Shown here in pieces: positions 16,938-25,870 of a stretch of DNA of 64,000 nt (its first letter is position 1; each line of letters opens with the position of its first letter). This DNA is from JAFASC01 sp034669505 (GTDB taxonomy: Bacteria; Pseudomonadota; Alphaproteobacteria; Rhizobiales; Beijerinckiaceae). Below the pieces are notes generated by a model that saw nothing but the letters and a program-made list of their open reading frames with translations, had not been told where the DNA came from and ran no database searches. A program made the translations under genes and the position numbers. Where the stretch lies: positions 1-64,000 of the forward strand of contig JAXDNJ010000007.1 in assembly GCA_034669505.1 (NCBI GenBank). Reading direction: 5' to 3'.

Positions 16938-17867
16938 CTACGGCGCGTGCGCCGCCAGCGTGCAGTGCATCTCTTCGGATTCGATCTGCAGCGTGACGTG
17001 GCAGATGCCGAAGCGCCGCTGCAATTCCTCGCCGGTGCGGGTGAGGAAGGCGTCGCCGCCCCTGCCCTCCGGCATGACGAGGTGACCGGATAACGCGGTC
17101 TCCGTCGTGCTCATCGCCCAGATGTGCAGGTCGTGCAGGCGCGCGACGCCGGGCAGATTTTCGAGGAAGCGCCTGACCTGGTCGGGCTCGATCGACGGCG
17201 GCACGGCGTTGACGCTCATCGCGAATGAATCGCGCAGCAGCGTCCATGTGCCCCAGACAATTATCGCATTGACGACGAGACTCGCGACGGGATCGAGCCA
17301 TGCAGCGCCGGTGAGCCTGATCAAGAGTCCGGTGACGACCACGCCGGCGGCGATGATCGCATCGGCGAGCATATGCTGGAAGGCGCCGCGTATGTTGAGA
17401 TCGCCTTTGCGCCCGGAGGCAAAGAGCAGCGCCGTCGCGCCGTTCACGACAACGCCAATCGCGGCGACGATCATCACGATGCCGCCGGCGACAGGGGCGG
17501 GATTCATCAGGCGCTGGATCGCCTCCCACGAGATCGCGCCGACGGCGATCAGCAGGAACAGGGCGTTGAACAAGGCGGCGAGAATCGAGGTGCCGCCGAG
17601 GCCATAGGTGAACCGCGGTGTCGGCGGGCGGCGGCTGAGCACGGTTGCGCCCCACGCGACCGCAAGTCCGAGCACGTCGCCTAGATTGTGCCCGGCATCC
17701 GACAGCAGCGCGACGGAGTGGCCGTAGATGCCAGAGATCGCCTCGATCACGACGAAGGTCAAGTTGAGCGCGATGCCGATCGCGAAGGCACGGCTGAAAT
17801 CCGCCGGCGCATGGTCATGCGAAAACCCATGATCGGCGCCGTGGCCGTGGTGATGATGTGCGTGCAT
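16938..17867 (-). CDS. cation diffusion facilitator (CzcD/ZitB-like)
   Basis: A 309-residue CDF metal/proton antiporter from ATG 17867. It begins with a His-rich metal-binding tail (MHAHHHHGHGADHG). Six membrane helices follow with the transport-site motifs SDAGHNLGDVLG in helix 2 and HMLADAI in helix 5, then a C-terminal cytoplasmic domain. It should export zinc or related divalent cations from the cytoplasm. The frame is open 35 codons further upstream, but that part overlaps the broken mutT gene and lacks a ribosome site. Confidence 0.9.
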   Translation of the reverse strand: MHAHHHHGHGADHGFSHDHAPADFSRAFAIGIALNLTFVVIEAISGIYGHSVALLSDAGHNLGDVLGLAVAWGATVLSRRPPTPRFTYGLGGTSILAALFNALFLLIAVGAISWEAIQRLMNPAPVAGGIVMIVAAIGVVVNGATALLFASGRKGDLNIRGAFQHMLADAIIAAGVVVTGLLIRLTGAAWLDPVASLVVNAIIVWGTWTLLRDSFAMSVNAVPPSIEPDQVRRFLENLPGVARLHDLHIWAMSTTETALSGHLVMPEGRGGDAFLTRTGEELQRRFGICHVTLQIESEEMHCTLAAHAP

Positions 17868-17884
17868 CGGGCTGATGTAAGGGC

Positions 17885-18235
17885 TCAGCCCAAAAGATCG
17901 ATAAGCGGCGGGATTAGCGGCGCGTCGGCCGGCGGCATCGGATAGTTCCGCAGATCGCGCGGGCGCACCCATTTCAGCGCCTGCGCCTCACGGGCCTCGA
18001 CGAAGCCGTTCCACTTGCGGCAGATATAGAGCGGCATCAGGAGGTGGAACGCGTCGTAGGGGTGGCTGGCGAAGGTGAGCGGCGCGAGACAGGCAACTTC
18101 AACTTCGATGCCGAGTTCCTCGCGGAGCTCGCGGATGAGCGCGTCTTCGGGACGCGCGCCGTCGCGATCCTTGGCTGAAGGGCGATGCCGCCTCCGGGAA
18201 AGCCGTTGACTCCGGCAGGCTCTCCCCGCACAAAA
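17885..18235 (-). pseudogene. mutT: degraded mutT (8-oxo-dGTP diphosphatase) remnant
   Basis: The leftward strand carries a recognisable MutT C-terminal half: RPEDALIRELREELGI (end of the Nudix box), then EAQALKWVRPRDLRNYPMPP and a terminal LIPPLIDLLG. The preceding part of the Nudix box (GFPGGG) is readable only in another frame near 18195. The expected N-terminal 40-50 residues are missing, because the divergent BKACE gene begins at 18268. So the gene has both an N-terminal loss and a frameshift. A second functional copy may exist elsewhere. Confidence 0.7.
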
Positions 18236-18267
18236 CCTCAAACAAAGACGTGTCTCGGGAGGAAGCG

Positions 18268-19200
18268 ATGGCGGCGACGCGCAAGGTCGTGATCACCTGC
18301 GCGGTCACGGGGGCGATTCACACGCCCTCGATGTCGCCGCATCTGCCGGTCACCCCGGACGAAATCATCGCCGATTCGCTCGCCGCCGCTGAGGCTGGCG
18401 CCGCAATCCTGCATCTACACGCGCGCAATCCCGAGAACGGGCGCCCCGATCAGACGCCGGAAGCCTTCGCGCGCTTTCTGCCGCGCATCAAACAGCAGAC
18501 GAATGCGGTCGTGAACATAACGTCGGGCGGCAGCCCGTTCATGAAAGTCGAGGAGCGGGTGAAGCCGGCGGAGGTTTTCAAACCGGAAGTCGCCTCGCTC
18601 AATATGGGCTCGATCAATTTCGCCCTGTTTCACCTCCTCGATCGCTACAAGGAATTCAAACATTCCTGGGAGCCGGAATTCCTCGAGTCGACGCGCGATC
18701 TCGTCTTCCGTAACTCGTTCAAGGACATCGAGTACATCCTGAAGACCTGCTCCGGCAACAACACGCGCTTCGAGTTTGAATGCTACGACATCGCGCATCT
18801 CTATAACCTGAAGCATTTTCTCGACCGCGGGCTCGTCAAGCCGCCGCTCTTCGTGCAATCGGTGTTCGGCATTCTCGGCGGCATCGGCACGCATCCTGAG
18901 GATGTCATGCAGATGAAGCGCACCGCCGACCGGCTGTTCGGCGACCAGTACCGCTGGTCGGTGCTCGGCGCGGGCTCCGCGCAGATGCGCATCGCCGCGA
19001 TGTCGGCAGCGATGGGCGGCAATGTCCGCGTCGGCCTGGAGGATTCGCTCTGGGCAGGGCCTGGGCGGCTTGCCACCTCGAACGCCGAGCAGGTGCGCAT
19101 CGCGCGCTCGATCATCGAGGGGCTCGGGCTTGCCATCGCAAGCCCCGATGAAGCGCGCGACATCCTGGAGCTCAAAGGGGCCGATCAAGTTGCGTTCTGA
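18268..19200 (+). CDS. BKACE family (DUF849) beta-keto acid cleavage enzyme
   Basis: A 310-residue complete DUF849 protein. ATG 18268 is preceded by a strong GGGAGGA ribosome site; a GTG at 18250 is upstream but has none. The metal site is visible as H49/H51 in ILHLHARNP, and the C-terminal NVRVGLEDS supplies the Glu ligand. The family cleaves beta-keto acids with acetyl-CoA. The Liv-type transporter genes start 39 bases downstream and a cyclase-family hydrolase ends the cluster, so it probably serves uptake and breakdown of an amino-acid-derived or carboxylic compound. Related to, but clearly different from, the BKACE gene at the window start. Confidence 0.9.
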   Translation: MAATRKVVITCAVTGAIHTPSMSPHLPVTPDEIIADSLAAAEAGAAILHLHARNPENGRPDQTPEAFARFLPRIKQQTNAVVNITSGGSPFMKVEERVKPAEVFKPEVASLNMGSINFALFHLLDRYKEFKHSWEPEFLESTRDLVFRNSFKDIEYILKTCSGNNTRFEFECYDIAHLYNLKHFLDRGLVKPPLFVQSVFGILGGIGTHPEDVMQMKRTADRLFGDQYRWSVLGAGSAQMRIAAMSAAMGGNVRVGLEDSLWAGPGRLATSNAEQVRIARSIIEGLGLAIASPDEARDILELKGADQVAF

Positions 19201-19239
19201 TCCGCGTGCGGGCGTTTGCAAAGCTCGGCGGAGCCGCCG

Positions 19240-20112
19240 ATGCTGAATTGGGATCTGCTTTCCAACGCGCTCGTCTCCGGCGTCCTTCTCGGCGGCCTTT
19301 ACTGTGCGGTCGCGGTCGGCGTAACGATCGCCTTCGGGATGCTCGACATCGTCAATATCGCGCATCCCGCCTTCATCATGATGGGGGCGTTTATCGCCTA
19401 TTTCTTCAACGCGAATTACGGCGTCGATCCGCTTGTCGCCTGCATCGTCGCGGCGCCGTTCGCTTATATCGGCGGGCGCCTCATGTACCGTCTCTATTAT
19501 CTCGCCTTCGAGCGGCATGGCGAGGAATCGCTGCAGGGCCTCGCGTTCTTCTTCGGACTTTTGTTCATCATCGAAGTCGGGCTGTTGCTCATCTTCGGCG
19601 TCGATTATCGCTTCGTTGAAGCTCGCTACATCGGCCCAGGTATCAACATCGGATTCGTCTCGATCCCTTGGCGGATGCTTCTGCCGCTTATCGTCGGTTT
19701 GCTGATGGTCGGCGGTGTCGCATTGTTCAACGCCAAGACTTTCACCGGCAGAGCGATTCTTGCGGTATCGCAAGACCCCGGTGCGTTGCGTCTCGTCGGT
19801 GGCAACCCAGTGAAGATCAAGGAAATCGCCTTTGGCATTTCGATCGCCACCGCGATCATCGCGGGCGCGCTGCTCATCATCATACAACCCGTGGAGCCAT
19901 CGATCGGACGCGACTTCATCGGGCGCGTCTTTGCGATTTGTGTGCTCGGCGGCATGACCAGCCTTCCAGGTACCGTCATCGCGGCGATGCTCCTCGGCAT
20001 CGCGGAGACCTTGACGACGACGTATCTCGGCCCGTCCTGGTCGCCGGCGATCTCCTTCGGCATTCTCCTGTTGACGCTCGGCGTGCGTCCGGCCGGAATC
20101 CTCGGCCGATGA
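19240..20112 (+). CDS. livH: branched-chain amino acid-type ABC transporter permease LivH
   Basis: A 290-residue membrane permease of the LivH type: MLNWDLLSNALVSGVLLGGL at the N-terminus, then IAFGMLDIVNIAHPAF, the family signature. About eight helices, and the EAA-like loop DPGALRLVGGNPVKIKEIAF. ATG 19240 chosen; an in-frame TTG at 19216 is less likely. It is the first of four overlapping transport genes. With LivM it forms the membrane channel for a branched-chain or related organic acid substrate. Confidence 0.9.
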   Translation: MLNWDLLSNALVSGVLLGGLYCAVAVGVTIAFGMLDIVNIAHPAFIMMGAFIAYFFNANYGVDPLVACIVAAPFAYIGGRLMYRLYYLAFERHGEESLQGLAFFFGLLFIIEVGLLLIFGVDYRFVEARYIGPGINIGFVSIPWRMLLPLIVGLLMVGGVALFNAKTFTGRAILAVSQDPGALRLVGGNPVKIKEIAFGISIATAIIAGALLIIIQPVEPSIGRDFIGRVFAICVLGGMTSLPGTVIAAMLLGIAETLTTTYLGPSWSPAISFGILLLTLGVRPAGILGR

Positions 20113-21107
20113 GCCTGCACAGCACCGGCAACCCCGCAATCAGTGAAAAGCGCGCGCGGCTGAGTGCGCGAACGATCGTGCCGCTCGTCGGCATGGCGAT
20201 TGCCATCGCGATCGTCTTCTTCGGGCTGGATTGGGTCGGCACGGACTACGGTTATCTCGCGGCCTACACCGTCCTGCAATACGTGGTCCTGGCGACCGCA
20301 TGGAACATCCTCGGCGGCTATGCAGGTTACGTGAACTTTGCCTCGGCCGCTTTCTTCGCGGTCGGCGTCTACACGAGCGTCATCGTCTACAAGACGGTGC
20401 AATTGCCGCTGATCGCGACCATACCGCTCGCCGCGGTAGCTGCCGGCCTGCTTGGGCTTGCTGTCGGTTACCTCACCTTGCGTTTGCGCGGCACGTTCTT
20501 CTCGATCGCGACACTCGCTTTGTCGGTCGTCATGAACACACTTGTCGTCAATTGGGCTTTTGTCGGCGGGTCGCGCGGCGTCTACGTTCTGCGGCCGCAG
20601 AATATCGACTATTTCGGCCCGTATACGCGTTATCTCTGCATCGTCATGCTGATCATGGCAATTATTTCGGTGCTGATCGCGCGCGCCGTCGAGAGATCAT
20701 GGCTTGGCCGCGGATTGGCCGCGCTCAAAGATGATGAAATCGCCGCCGAATGCGCCGGCGTTCCGGCGCTGCGATTGAAATTAGCTGCGACTGCGATCAG
20801 CGGCGCGCTGATGGGCGCGGCCGGCGCGCCGTTTCCATTCTTCGTGACCTACGTCGATCCGGCGACGGCCTTCAGCCTCTCCATCGCCGTCAACACGATT
20901 GCGATGCCGCTCATTGGCGGCACCTCCACGTGGATCGGGCCCGTAATCGGCGCGGTGCTGCTCGGCAGCCTGCAGCAGATCGCCACGGTGACCATTTCCT
21001 CGGCGCTAAACCTGCTCATCGTCGGTGTCTTGATGGTCATCTTCATCACGCTGGCGCCGAACGGCATCGTCGGTCTGGTGCAGAAGATTCGGGAGCGCCG
21101 CACATGA
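20109..21107 (+). CDS. livM: branched-chain amino acid-type ABC transporter permease LivM
   Basis: A 332-residue permease from ATG 20109, which overlaps the livH stop by 4 bases (ATGA). Contains the LivM-typical YVNFASAAFFAVGVYTSV segment near the first third and the loop GRGLAALKDDEIAAECAGVP that docks with the ATPases. The frame stays open far upstream, inside livH, but the overlap start is the natural one. It ends in a basic tail (KIRERRT) and overlaps livG by 4 bases. Confidence 0.9.
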   Translation: MSLHSTGNPAISEKRARLSARTIVPLVGMAIAIAIVFFGLDWVGTDYGYLAAYTVLQYVVLATAWNILGGYAGYVNFASAAFFAVGVYTSVIVYKTVQLPLIATIPLAAVAAGLLGLAVGYLTLRLRGTFFSIATLALSVVMNTLVVNWAFVGGSRGVYVLRPQNIDYFGPYTRYLCIVMLIMAIISVLIARAVERSWLGRGLAALKDDEIAAECAGVPALRLKLAATAISGALMGAAGAPFPFFVTYVDPATAFSLSIAVNTIAMPLIGGTSTWIGPVIGAVLLGSLQQIATVTISSALNLLIVGVLMVIFITLAPNGIVGLVQKIRERRT

Positions 21108-21829
21108 GCGCAGCTTCCGTCCTTTCCTCTCGTGGCGTTGTGAAGCGCTTCGGTGGCTTCACCGCACTGACTGGCATCGATTTCGATCTTGGGCCGAACG
21201 AACGCGTTGGCCTCATCGGGCCAAACGGCTCCGGCAAGAGCACCTTCGTCAATTGCGTGACCGGTGCGCTCCCCTGCGACGCCGGAAAGATCGATTTCGG
21301 CGGCACAGATATCACCGACATGGCGGCATGGCGGCGCGCGCGGCTCGGATTGGCGCGTAGCTTCCAGATCCCGCGGCCGTTCCGGGGGCTCACGGTCCGC
21401 CGCAACATCGAAGTGCCGCTCGCCTTCGCCGCGGGAATGTCGGATCAGCGCGAGATCGAGAGGCAGGCAGAGGAAGTCCTCGTTCGCGTCGGACTTGCGG
21501 CGAAATCGCGCAAGGCACCGCGCAGTCTCAGCCAAGTCGAGTTGCGCAAGCTCGAACTCGGCCGCGCACTTGCCGCCCGGCCGAAAGTGCTCATCGCCGA
21601 TGAGGCGATGGCTGGCCTTTCCGACAGCGAAGTCGACGAAATCCTCGTCCTGCTCATGCAGCTCAACGACAGCGGCATCGCGATTGTGCTCATAGAGCAC
21701 ATCATGCGCGCGGTCGTACGATTCTCGCAGCGCGTTATCGTGCTTGTCGCCGGCGCCAAGATTGCGGAAGGCACGCCGCAGGACGTGATGTCGCATCCCG
21801 AGGTCGTGAGGGCCTACCTTGGGCAATAG
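21104..21829 (+). CDS. livG: ABC transporter ATP-binding protein LivG
   Basis: A 241-residue ATPase from ATG 21104, coupled to livM by an ATGA overlap. Walker A is GPNGSGKS, followed by the LivG-type RSFQIPRPFRGLTVRRNIEV. The signature motif is LSQVELRKLELGRAL rather than LSxGQ, and Walker B is VLIADEAMAGLS. It powers the livHM permease at the inner face of the membrane together with livF. Confidence 0.9.
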   Translation: MSAASVLSSRGVVKRFGGFTALTGIDFDLGPNERVGLIGPNGSGKSTFVNCVTGALPCDAGKIDFGGTDITDMAAWRRARLGLARSFQIPRPFRGLTVRRNIEVPLAFAAGMSDQREIERQAEEVLVRVGLAAKSRKAPRSLSQVELRKLELGRALAARPKVLIADEAMAGLSDSEVDEILVLLMQLNDSGIAIVLIEHIMRAVVRFSQRVIVLVAGAKIAEGTPQDVMSHPEVVRAYLGQ

Positions 21830-22553
21830 TCTTCGCATCGAAAATATCGACGCCGGCTACGGCGCGGTGACCGTTCTGTCGAACGTCGCCGTCGATGTGC
21901 GCGACGGTGAGACCGTGGTCATGCTCGGCACCAACGGCAACGGCAAGTCGACGCTGATGCGCTGCATCACCGGCGAGGTCGTGCCGACAAAGGGCCGCAT
22001 CACCGCCGAGATCGACGGGCTCACGCACAATCTTGTCGGCCGCGCCACGGAAGCGATCGTCGATCTCGGCATTTCCCTCGTGCCCGAAGGGCGCCGGCTG
22101 TTTCCGAAGCTCACCGTCGAAGAGAATCTGCTCCTCGGTGCCTTCCGCAAGGCGGCGCGCCCGAAGATCGCCCAGAATCTCGCTTTCTGTTTCGACACCT
22201 TTCCGCGTCTGGCCGAGCGCAAACGCCAGCTCGCGGGTTCGATGAGCGGCGGCGAGCAGCAGATGCTGGCGCTCGCCCGCGCGCTGATGGCAAGCCCGCG
22301 CATTCTGCTGGTTGACGAGCCCTCGGTCGGCCTCGCGCCTATTCTCGTCGCGCGCATGATCGACAAGATTGCTGAACTTAAAGCGGCGCTCGGGCTGACA
22401 GTGTTGATGGCGGAACAGAATTTCGAGCAGGCGACGCGCATCGCCGACCGGGGCTATGTTCTCGTCCATGGCCAGGTGGCGCTTGCCGCAAACAACATCG
22501 CCGATCTGCGGGCGAGCGACGTCGTGCGCAAACTCTATCTCGGGCTCGATTGA
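21819..22553 (+). CDS. livF: ABC transporter ATP-binding protein LivF
   Basis: A 244-residue ATPase with Walker A GTNGNGKST, signature SGGEQQMLALARALM and Walker B RILLVDEPSVGLAP. The LivF-type LVPEGRRLFPKLTVEENLL block is clear. The only sensible start is TTG 21819, which overlaps livG by 11 bases; translational coupling would explain the weak codon. No periplasmic binding-protein gene follows, although such a gene normally completes a Liv cluster. Confidence 0.88.
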   Translation: MGNSLRIENIDAGYGAVTVLSNVAVDVRDGETVVMLGTNGNGKSTLMRCITGEVVPTKGRITAEIDGLTHNLVGRATEAIVDLGISLVPEGRRLFPKLTVEENLLLGAFRKAARPKIAQNLAFCFDTFPRLAERKRQLAGSMSGGEQQMLALARALMASPRILLVDEPSVGLAPILVARMIDKIAELKAALGLTVLMAEQNFEQATRIADRGYVLVHGQVALAANNIADLRASDVVRKLYLGLD

Positions 22554-22600
22554 ACGGAAGCCAAGTCAAACCGAAGAAAAGTCAAACGGAAGCTAAAGTC

Positions 22601-23551
22601 ATGGACATCAAGGTCGGCCGCGCGGCCATCGCCGAGGCGAGCGAGAAACTTTCCAATTGGGGCCGCTGGGGCAAGGACGACCAGATCGGCACGCTGAACC
22701 ATGTTGCGCCGGCGCAGGTCTACAACGCGGCGAAACTGGTGAAGAAAGGCCGCGTCTTCGGCATGGGCATTCCGCTTGATTCGCGCGGGCCGCAGAGCGG
22801 GCTGTTCGGCGGGCGTTGGAATCCGATCCACACGATGCTCGCGACCGGCACCGATGCGCTCGCCGGCCGCTTCGGCAACCGGCTCGATTATGCCGACGAC
22901 GCCATCAACATGCCGGTGCAGGCGGCGACGCACTGGGATTCGCTCGGCCACATCTTTTACGAGGGCAAGACCTATAACGGCCATAGCGCCGGCCGCGTCG
23001 ACGGCGGCGGGGTCAACGTGCTCGGCATCGAGCATACGCGCGACAAGATGGTCGGGCGCGGCGTGCTGCTCGACGTCGCGCGCTACAAGGGCGTCGACTG
23101 GCTCGACGACGGCTACGGCATTTCCAACGACGAGCTCGACGCGATTGCGAAAAAGCAGGGCGTGCGGATCGAGGCCGGCGACTTTGTCATCCTCCGCACC
23201 GGCCAGATGGAGCGCTGCCTCTCAGAAAAAGCCTGGGGCGGCTATGCCGGCGGCGAGGCGCCGGGCGTGAAGTTCGAGAATTGCTACTGGTGCCAGGGGA
23301 AGCAGATCGCGGCGATCTGCTCCGACACGTGGGGCGTCGAGGTGCGGCCGAACGAGACGGACGAGGTGAACCAGCCCTGGCACTGGGTGGTCATCCCGGC
23401 GATGGGCCTGACGATGGGCGAGATGTTCTTCGTGAAAGAGCTCGCCGAGGATTGCGCCGTCGACGACTGCTACGAATTCATGTTCTGCGGCCCGCCGCTG
23501 GTCATCACCGGTGGCACCGGCTCGCCGATCAACCCGCTGGCGATCAAGTAG
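22601..23551 (+). CDS. cyclase/kynurenine-formamidase-like metal hydrolase
   Basis: A 316-residue protein of the cyclase family (PF04199), whose members hydrolyse amides or lactones using a metal bound by a histidine-aspartate cluster. The motif appears as ATHWDSLGHIFYEG near residue 110, with H and D of the family HxGTHxD pattern partly kept. The first conserved block NWGRWGKDDQIGTLN is typical of the longer bacterial branch. ATG 22601 is 48 bases after livF, so it belongs to the BKACE-liv cluster and probably acts on the imported compound. Confidence 0.85.
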   Translation: MDIKVGRAAIAEASEKLSNWGRWGKDDQIGTLNHVAPAQVYNAAKLVKKGRVFGMGIPLDSRGPQSGLFGGRWNPIHTMLATGTDALAGRFGNRLDYADDAINMPVQAATHWDSLGHIFYEGKTYNGHSAGRVDGGGVNVLGIEHTRDKMVGRGVLLDVARYKGVDWLDDGYGISNDELDAIAKKQGVRIEAGDFVILRTGQMERCLSEKAWGGYAGGEAPGVKFENCYWCQGKQIAAICSDTWGVEVRPNETDEVNQPWHWVVIPAMGLTMGEMFFVKELAEDCAVDDCYEFMFCGPPLVITGGTGSPINPLAIK

Positions 23552-23622
23552 GCTTGGGCCGCGCCCGGGCTGCGCCCTTTCGTGCAATGGCCTCTTAAGC
23601 ACCTTCGGCTCTAATCGACCTC

Positions 23623-25053
23623 ATGCGGGTCATCGGCGCCTTTCTCTTCAACACGCTGTGCAATTTCGGCATCGGGCTGATCGTCGCCAAATTCCTCGGC
23701 CCGGCCGAGTATGGCCGCTTCGCCCTGACGCTCGCGATCGCGCTGACGATCCAGATCGCGCTCCTCGACTGGATCCGCCTCGGCGCAGTGCGCTTCTATT
23801 CCGAGCGGGTGCGGACGGCCGAGCCAACGATCCGCGCCACCCTCGACACCGCCTTCGCGCTGATCAGCTTCGGCATCGCCGGGCTCGCAGTCATCGTCGC
23901 CTTCCTCGACGGCGGCCTCGACCCGACGCGCGGCCTGATCGGCCTCGCGCTTGGCGTCTCGATTGCCAATAGCCTGTTCGATTATAGGACCGCGCTCGTC
24001 CGCGCCCGCTTCCACGACGGCCTTTATGGCCGGCTCGTGATCATCAAGAACGTCTTCTCGCTGGTCCTGACCGGCGGCGCCGCCTTTCTCTTCGAATCGG
24101 CGCCCATGGCCCTCCTCGGCGGCATTCTAAGCCTCACCGGCTCGATCCTGACCGCCTGGGCGGCGCTCTCCGACGAGGGCGCCGAGACCTCTGAGGCGCG
24201 GCTGTCGACGGCGCGGCTGCTGCTCGCCTACAGCCTGCCGATCATCACCGCGAACCTGCTCTATACCGCGATCCCGCTCGCCAATCGCGCGCTGATAACG
24301 CATCTGCACGGATTTGCCGAAACCGGCCAGTTCTCGCTCGCCTACGACCTGGGTCTCCGCGCCGTCCTCGCCCTCGGCTCGGCAATGGACGTGCTCCTCT
24401 TCCAGATGGCGGTGCGCGCGCACGAGACGCACGGCATGGATCGGGCGAAAGCGCAGATCGCTCGCAACATGACGATGGTGATCGCGGTCCTTGTGCCGGC
24501 GTGTGCCGGCATCTGGGCGATTCTGCCAAGCGTTGAGCAGCTGATCGTGCCCTCGCAATATCGCGGCCCGTTCGCGCATTACATGACGCTGCTGCTGCCG
24601 GGCCTCTGCGCGACGGGTATGATCCATTTCGCCGTCAATCCGATGTTCCAGATCGGCAAGAAGACGGCGCCGCTGATCGGCGCCGCTTTGATCGGCTGCA
24701 TCATGAATGGCGTGCTTGTCATGGCGCTCGCGCGCGGCGGCGATGCCTCGGGACTCGCGATCGCACAGAGCGGGGCCGCGATCGCCTCGCTGATGGCGCT
24801 GCTCGGTTTCGCCGCACGGACGCGGCCACACTGGCCGGCCGCGCGCGATCTCGCGGCGATTGCGATCAGCACGTCCGCCATGCTTTTCGTGCTGCTGCCG
24901 CTGCGCAACGCGGCACCGGGCGTGCTGACGCTCGCGGCGGAGATCGTTGTCGGCATGGCGGTGTCTGCATCGCTGATGCTCGCTTTCGATGGGCTCGGCG
25001 TTCGCCAGCTTCTGTGGAATCGAGTGTTCGCGAAGCCCGCTGAAGCGCGATAG
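23623..25053 (+). CDS. oligosaccharide/lipid flippase (Wzx/MurJ-like MOP superfamily)
   Basis: A 476-residue polytopic membrane protein with about 12-14 helices. It starts with FNTLCNFGIGLIVAKFLGPAEYGRFALTLA, the typical helix 1 of polysaccharide flippases (quoted in part: LIVAKFLGPAEYGRF). No cytoplasmic or periplasmic domain is attached. Members move undecaprenyl- or lipid-linked glycans across the membrane. No other polysaccharide gene is adjacent, although two glycosyltransferases lie 11-14 kb away. Substrate unknown. Confidence 0.83.
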   Translation: MRVIGAFLFNTLCNFGIGLIVAKFLGPAEYGRFALTLAIALTIQIALLDWIRLGAVRFYSERVRTAEPTIRATLDTAFALISFGIAGLAVIVAFLDGGLDPTRGLIGLALGVSIANSLFDYRTALVRARFHDGLYGRLVIIKNVFSLVLTGGAAFLFESAPMALLGGILSLTGSILTAWAALSDEGAETSEARLSTARLLLAYSLPIITANLLYTAIPLANRALITHLHGFAETGQFSLAYDLGLRAVLALGSAMDVLLFQMAVRAHETHGMDRAKAQIARNMTMVIAVLVPACAGIWAILPSVEQLIVPSQYRGPFAHYMTLLLPGLCATGMIHFAVNPMFQIGKKTAPLIGAALIGCIMNGVLVMALARGGDASGLAIAQSGAAIASLMALLGFAARTRPHWPAARDLAAIAISTSAMLFVLLPLRNAAPGVLTLAAEIVVGMAVSASLMLAFDGLGVRQLLWNRVFAKPAEAR

Positions 25054-25158
25054 CTCAAGCGAATAGCCCTTACTTTTAATCTGAATTCGGGCGCAAGAAG
25101 CGGAGCGCCGCCGTGCGCTCGCATCGCTATCTTCTCCACCGAGAAACAAACATCAGAG

Positions 25159-25866
25159 ATGGAGACTTCGACGATGCATGTCACCAGCGAGCCCGCGATC
25201 CTTTATCTCGGCACGCCCGTCGTGCTGATCAGCACGACAAATGCCGACGGATCGTACAATCTCGCACCGATGTCGTCCGCCTTCTGGCTCGGTTGGCGCT
25301 GCATGCTCGGGCTGGCATCGGCCTCGAAGACCACCGAGAACATGAAACGCACCGGCGAATGCGTCCTCAATCTGCCGTCGGTCGACATGGCCGCCGCCGT
25401 CGATCGGCTCGCGCGTACCACCGGCTCCAATCCCGTGCCCGAAGGCAAGATTCGCCGCGGTTACCGCTTCGAGCGCGACAAGTTCGGGATTGCCGGACTG
25501 ACGCCGGTTGCGTCGGAGACGGTCTGGCCTCCGCGCGTACAAGAGTGCCCCGTTCAGCTCGAGGCAACGGTCGAGGCCGTGCACGGCGTCGCCGAGGACG
25601 ACACGCAGCTACGCGGCCGCGTCAACTGTTTTGAGGTTCGCATCCAGCGCGTTCATGTCGAGCAATCGATTCTGGCCGCAGGCGAGCCCAATCGCATCGA
25701 TCCCGACAAATGGCGGCCGCTGATCATGAGCTTCCAAAACTTTTATGGCCTTGGCCCGCAAGTGCACGCATCGACTCTCGCGCAAATTCCCGAGGCGATG
25801 TATCGCAGCCCCGATGTTGATCGCGCGCGGCAGATCGGCTCCTACGCGCAAGCCAAATGCGCGTGA
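25159..25866 (+). CDS. flavin reductase-like FMN-binding protein
   Basis: A 235-residue flavin reductase-like domain protein. The split-barrel FMN-binding motif is seen in TPVVLISTTNADGSYNLAPMSSAFWLG near the N-terminus (short form: LISTTNADGSYNLAPMS). ATG 25159 is used; ATG 25174 has a better-spaced GGAGA and is a good alternative. It probably binds FMN and may supply reduced flavin or act as a small oxidoreductase. It converges with the VWA gene, 4 bases away. Confidence 0.83.
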   Translation: METSTMHVTSEPAILYLGTPVVLISTTNADGSYNLAPMSSAFWLGWRCMLGLASASKTTENMKRTGECVLNLPSVDMAAAVDRLARTTGSNPVPEGKIRRGYRFERDKFGIAGLTPVASETVWPPRVQECPVQLEATVEAVHGVAEDDTQLRGRVNCFEVRIQRVHVEQSILAAGEPNRIDPDKWRPLIMSFQNFYGLGPQVHASTLAQIPEAMYRSPDVDRARQIGSYAQAKCA

Positions 25867-25870
25867 TCAC

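Noticed and set aside
17868..17972. Upstream extension of the CDF gene by 35 residues
   Set aside because: It overlaps the mutT remnant, lacks a ribosome site, and the His-rich Met at 17867 is a typical CDF start.
18415..20139. Long open frame on the reverse strand opposite BKACE and livH
   Set aside because: It is a composition shadow: rich in Arg, Asp and His, with no domain, and fully opposite two clear genes.
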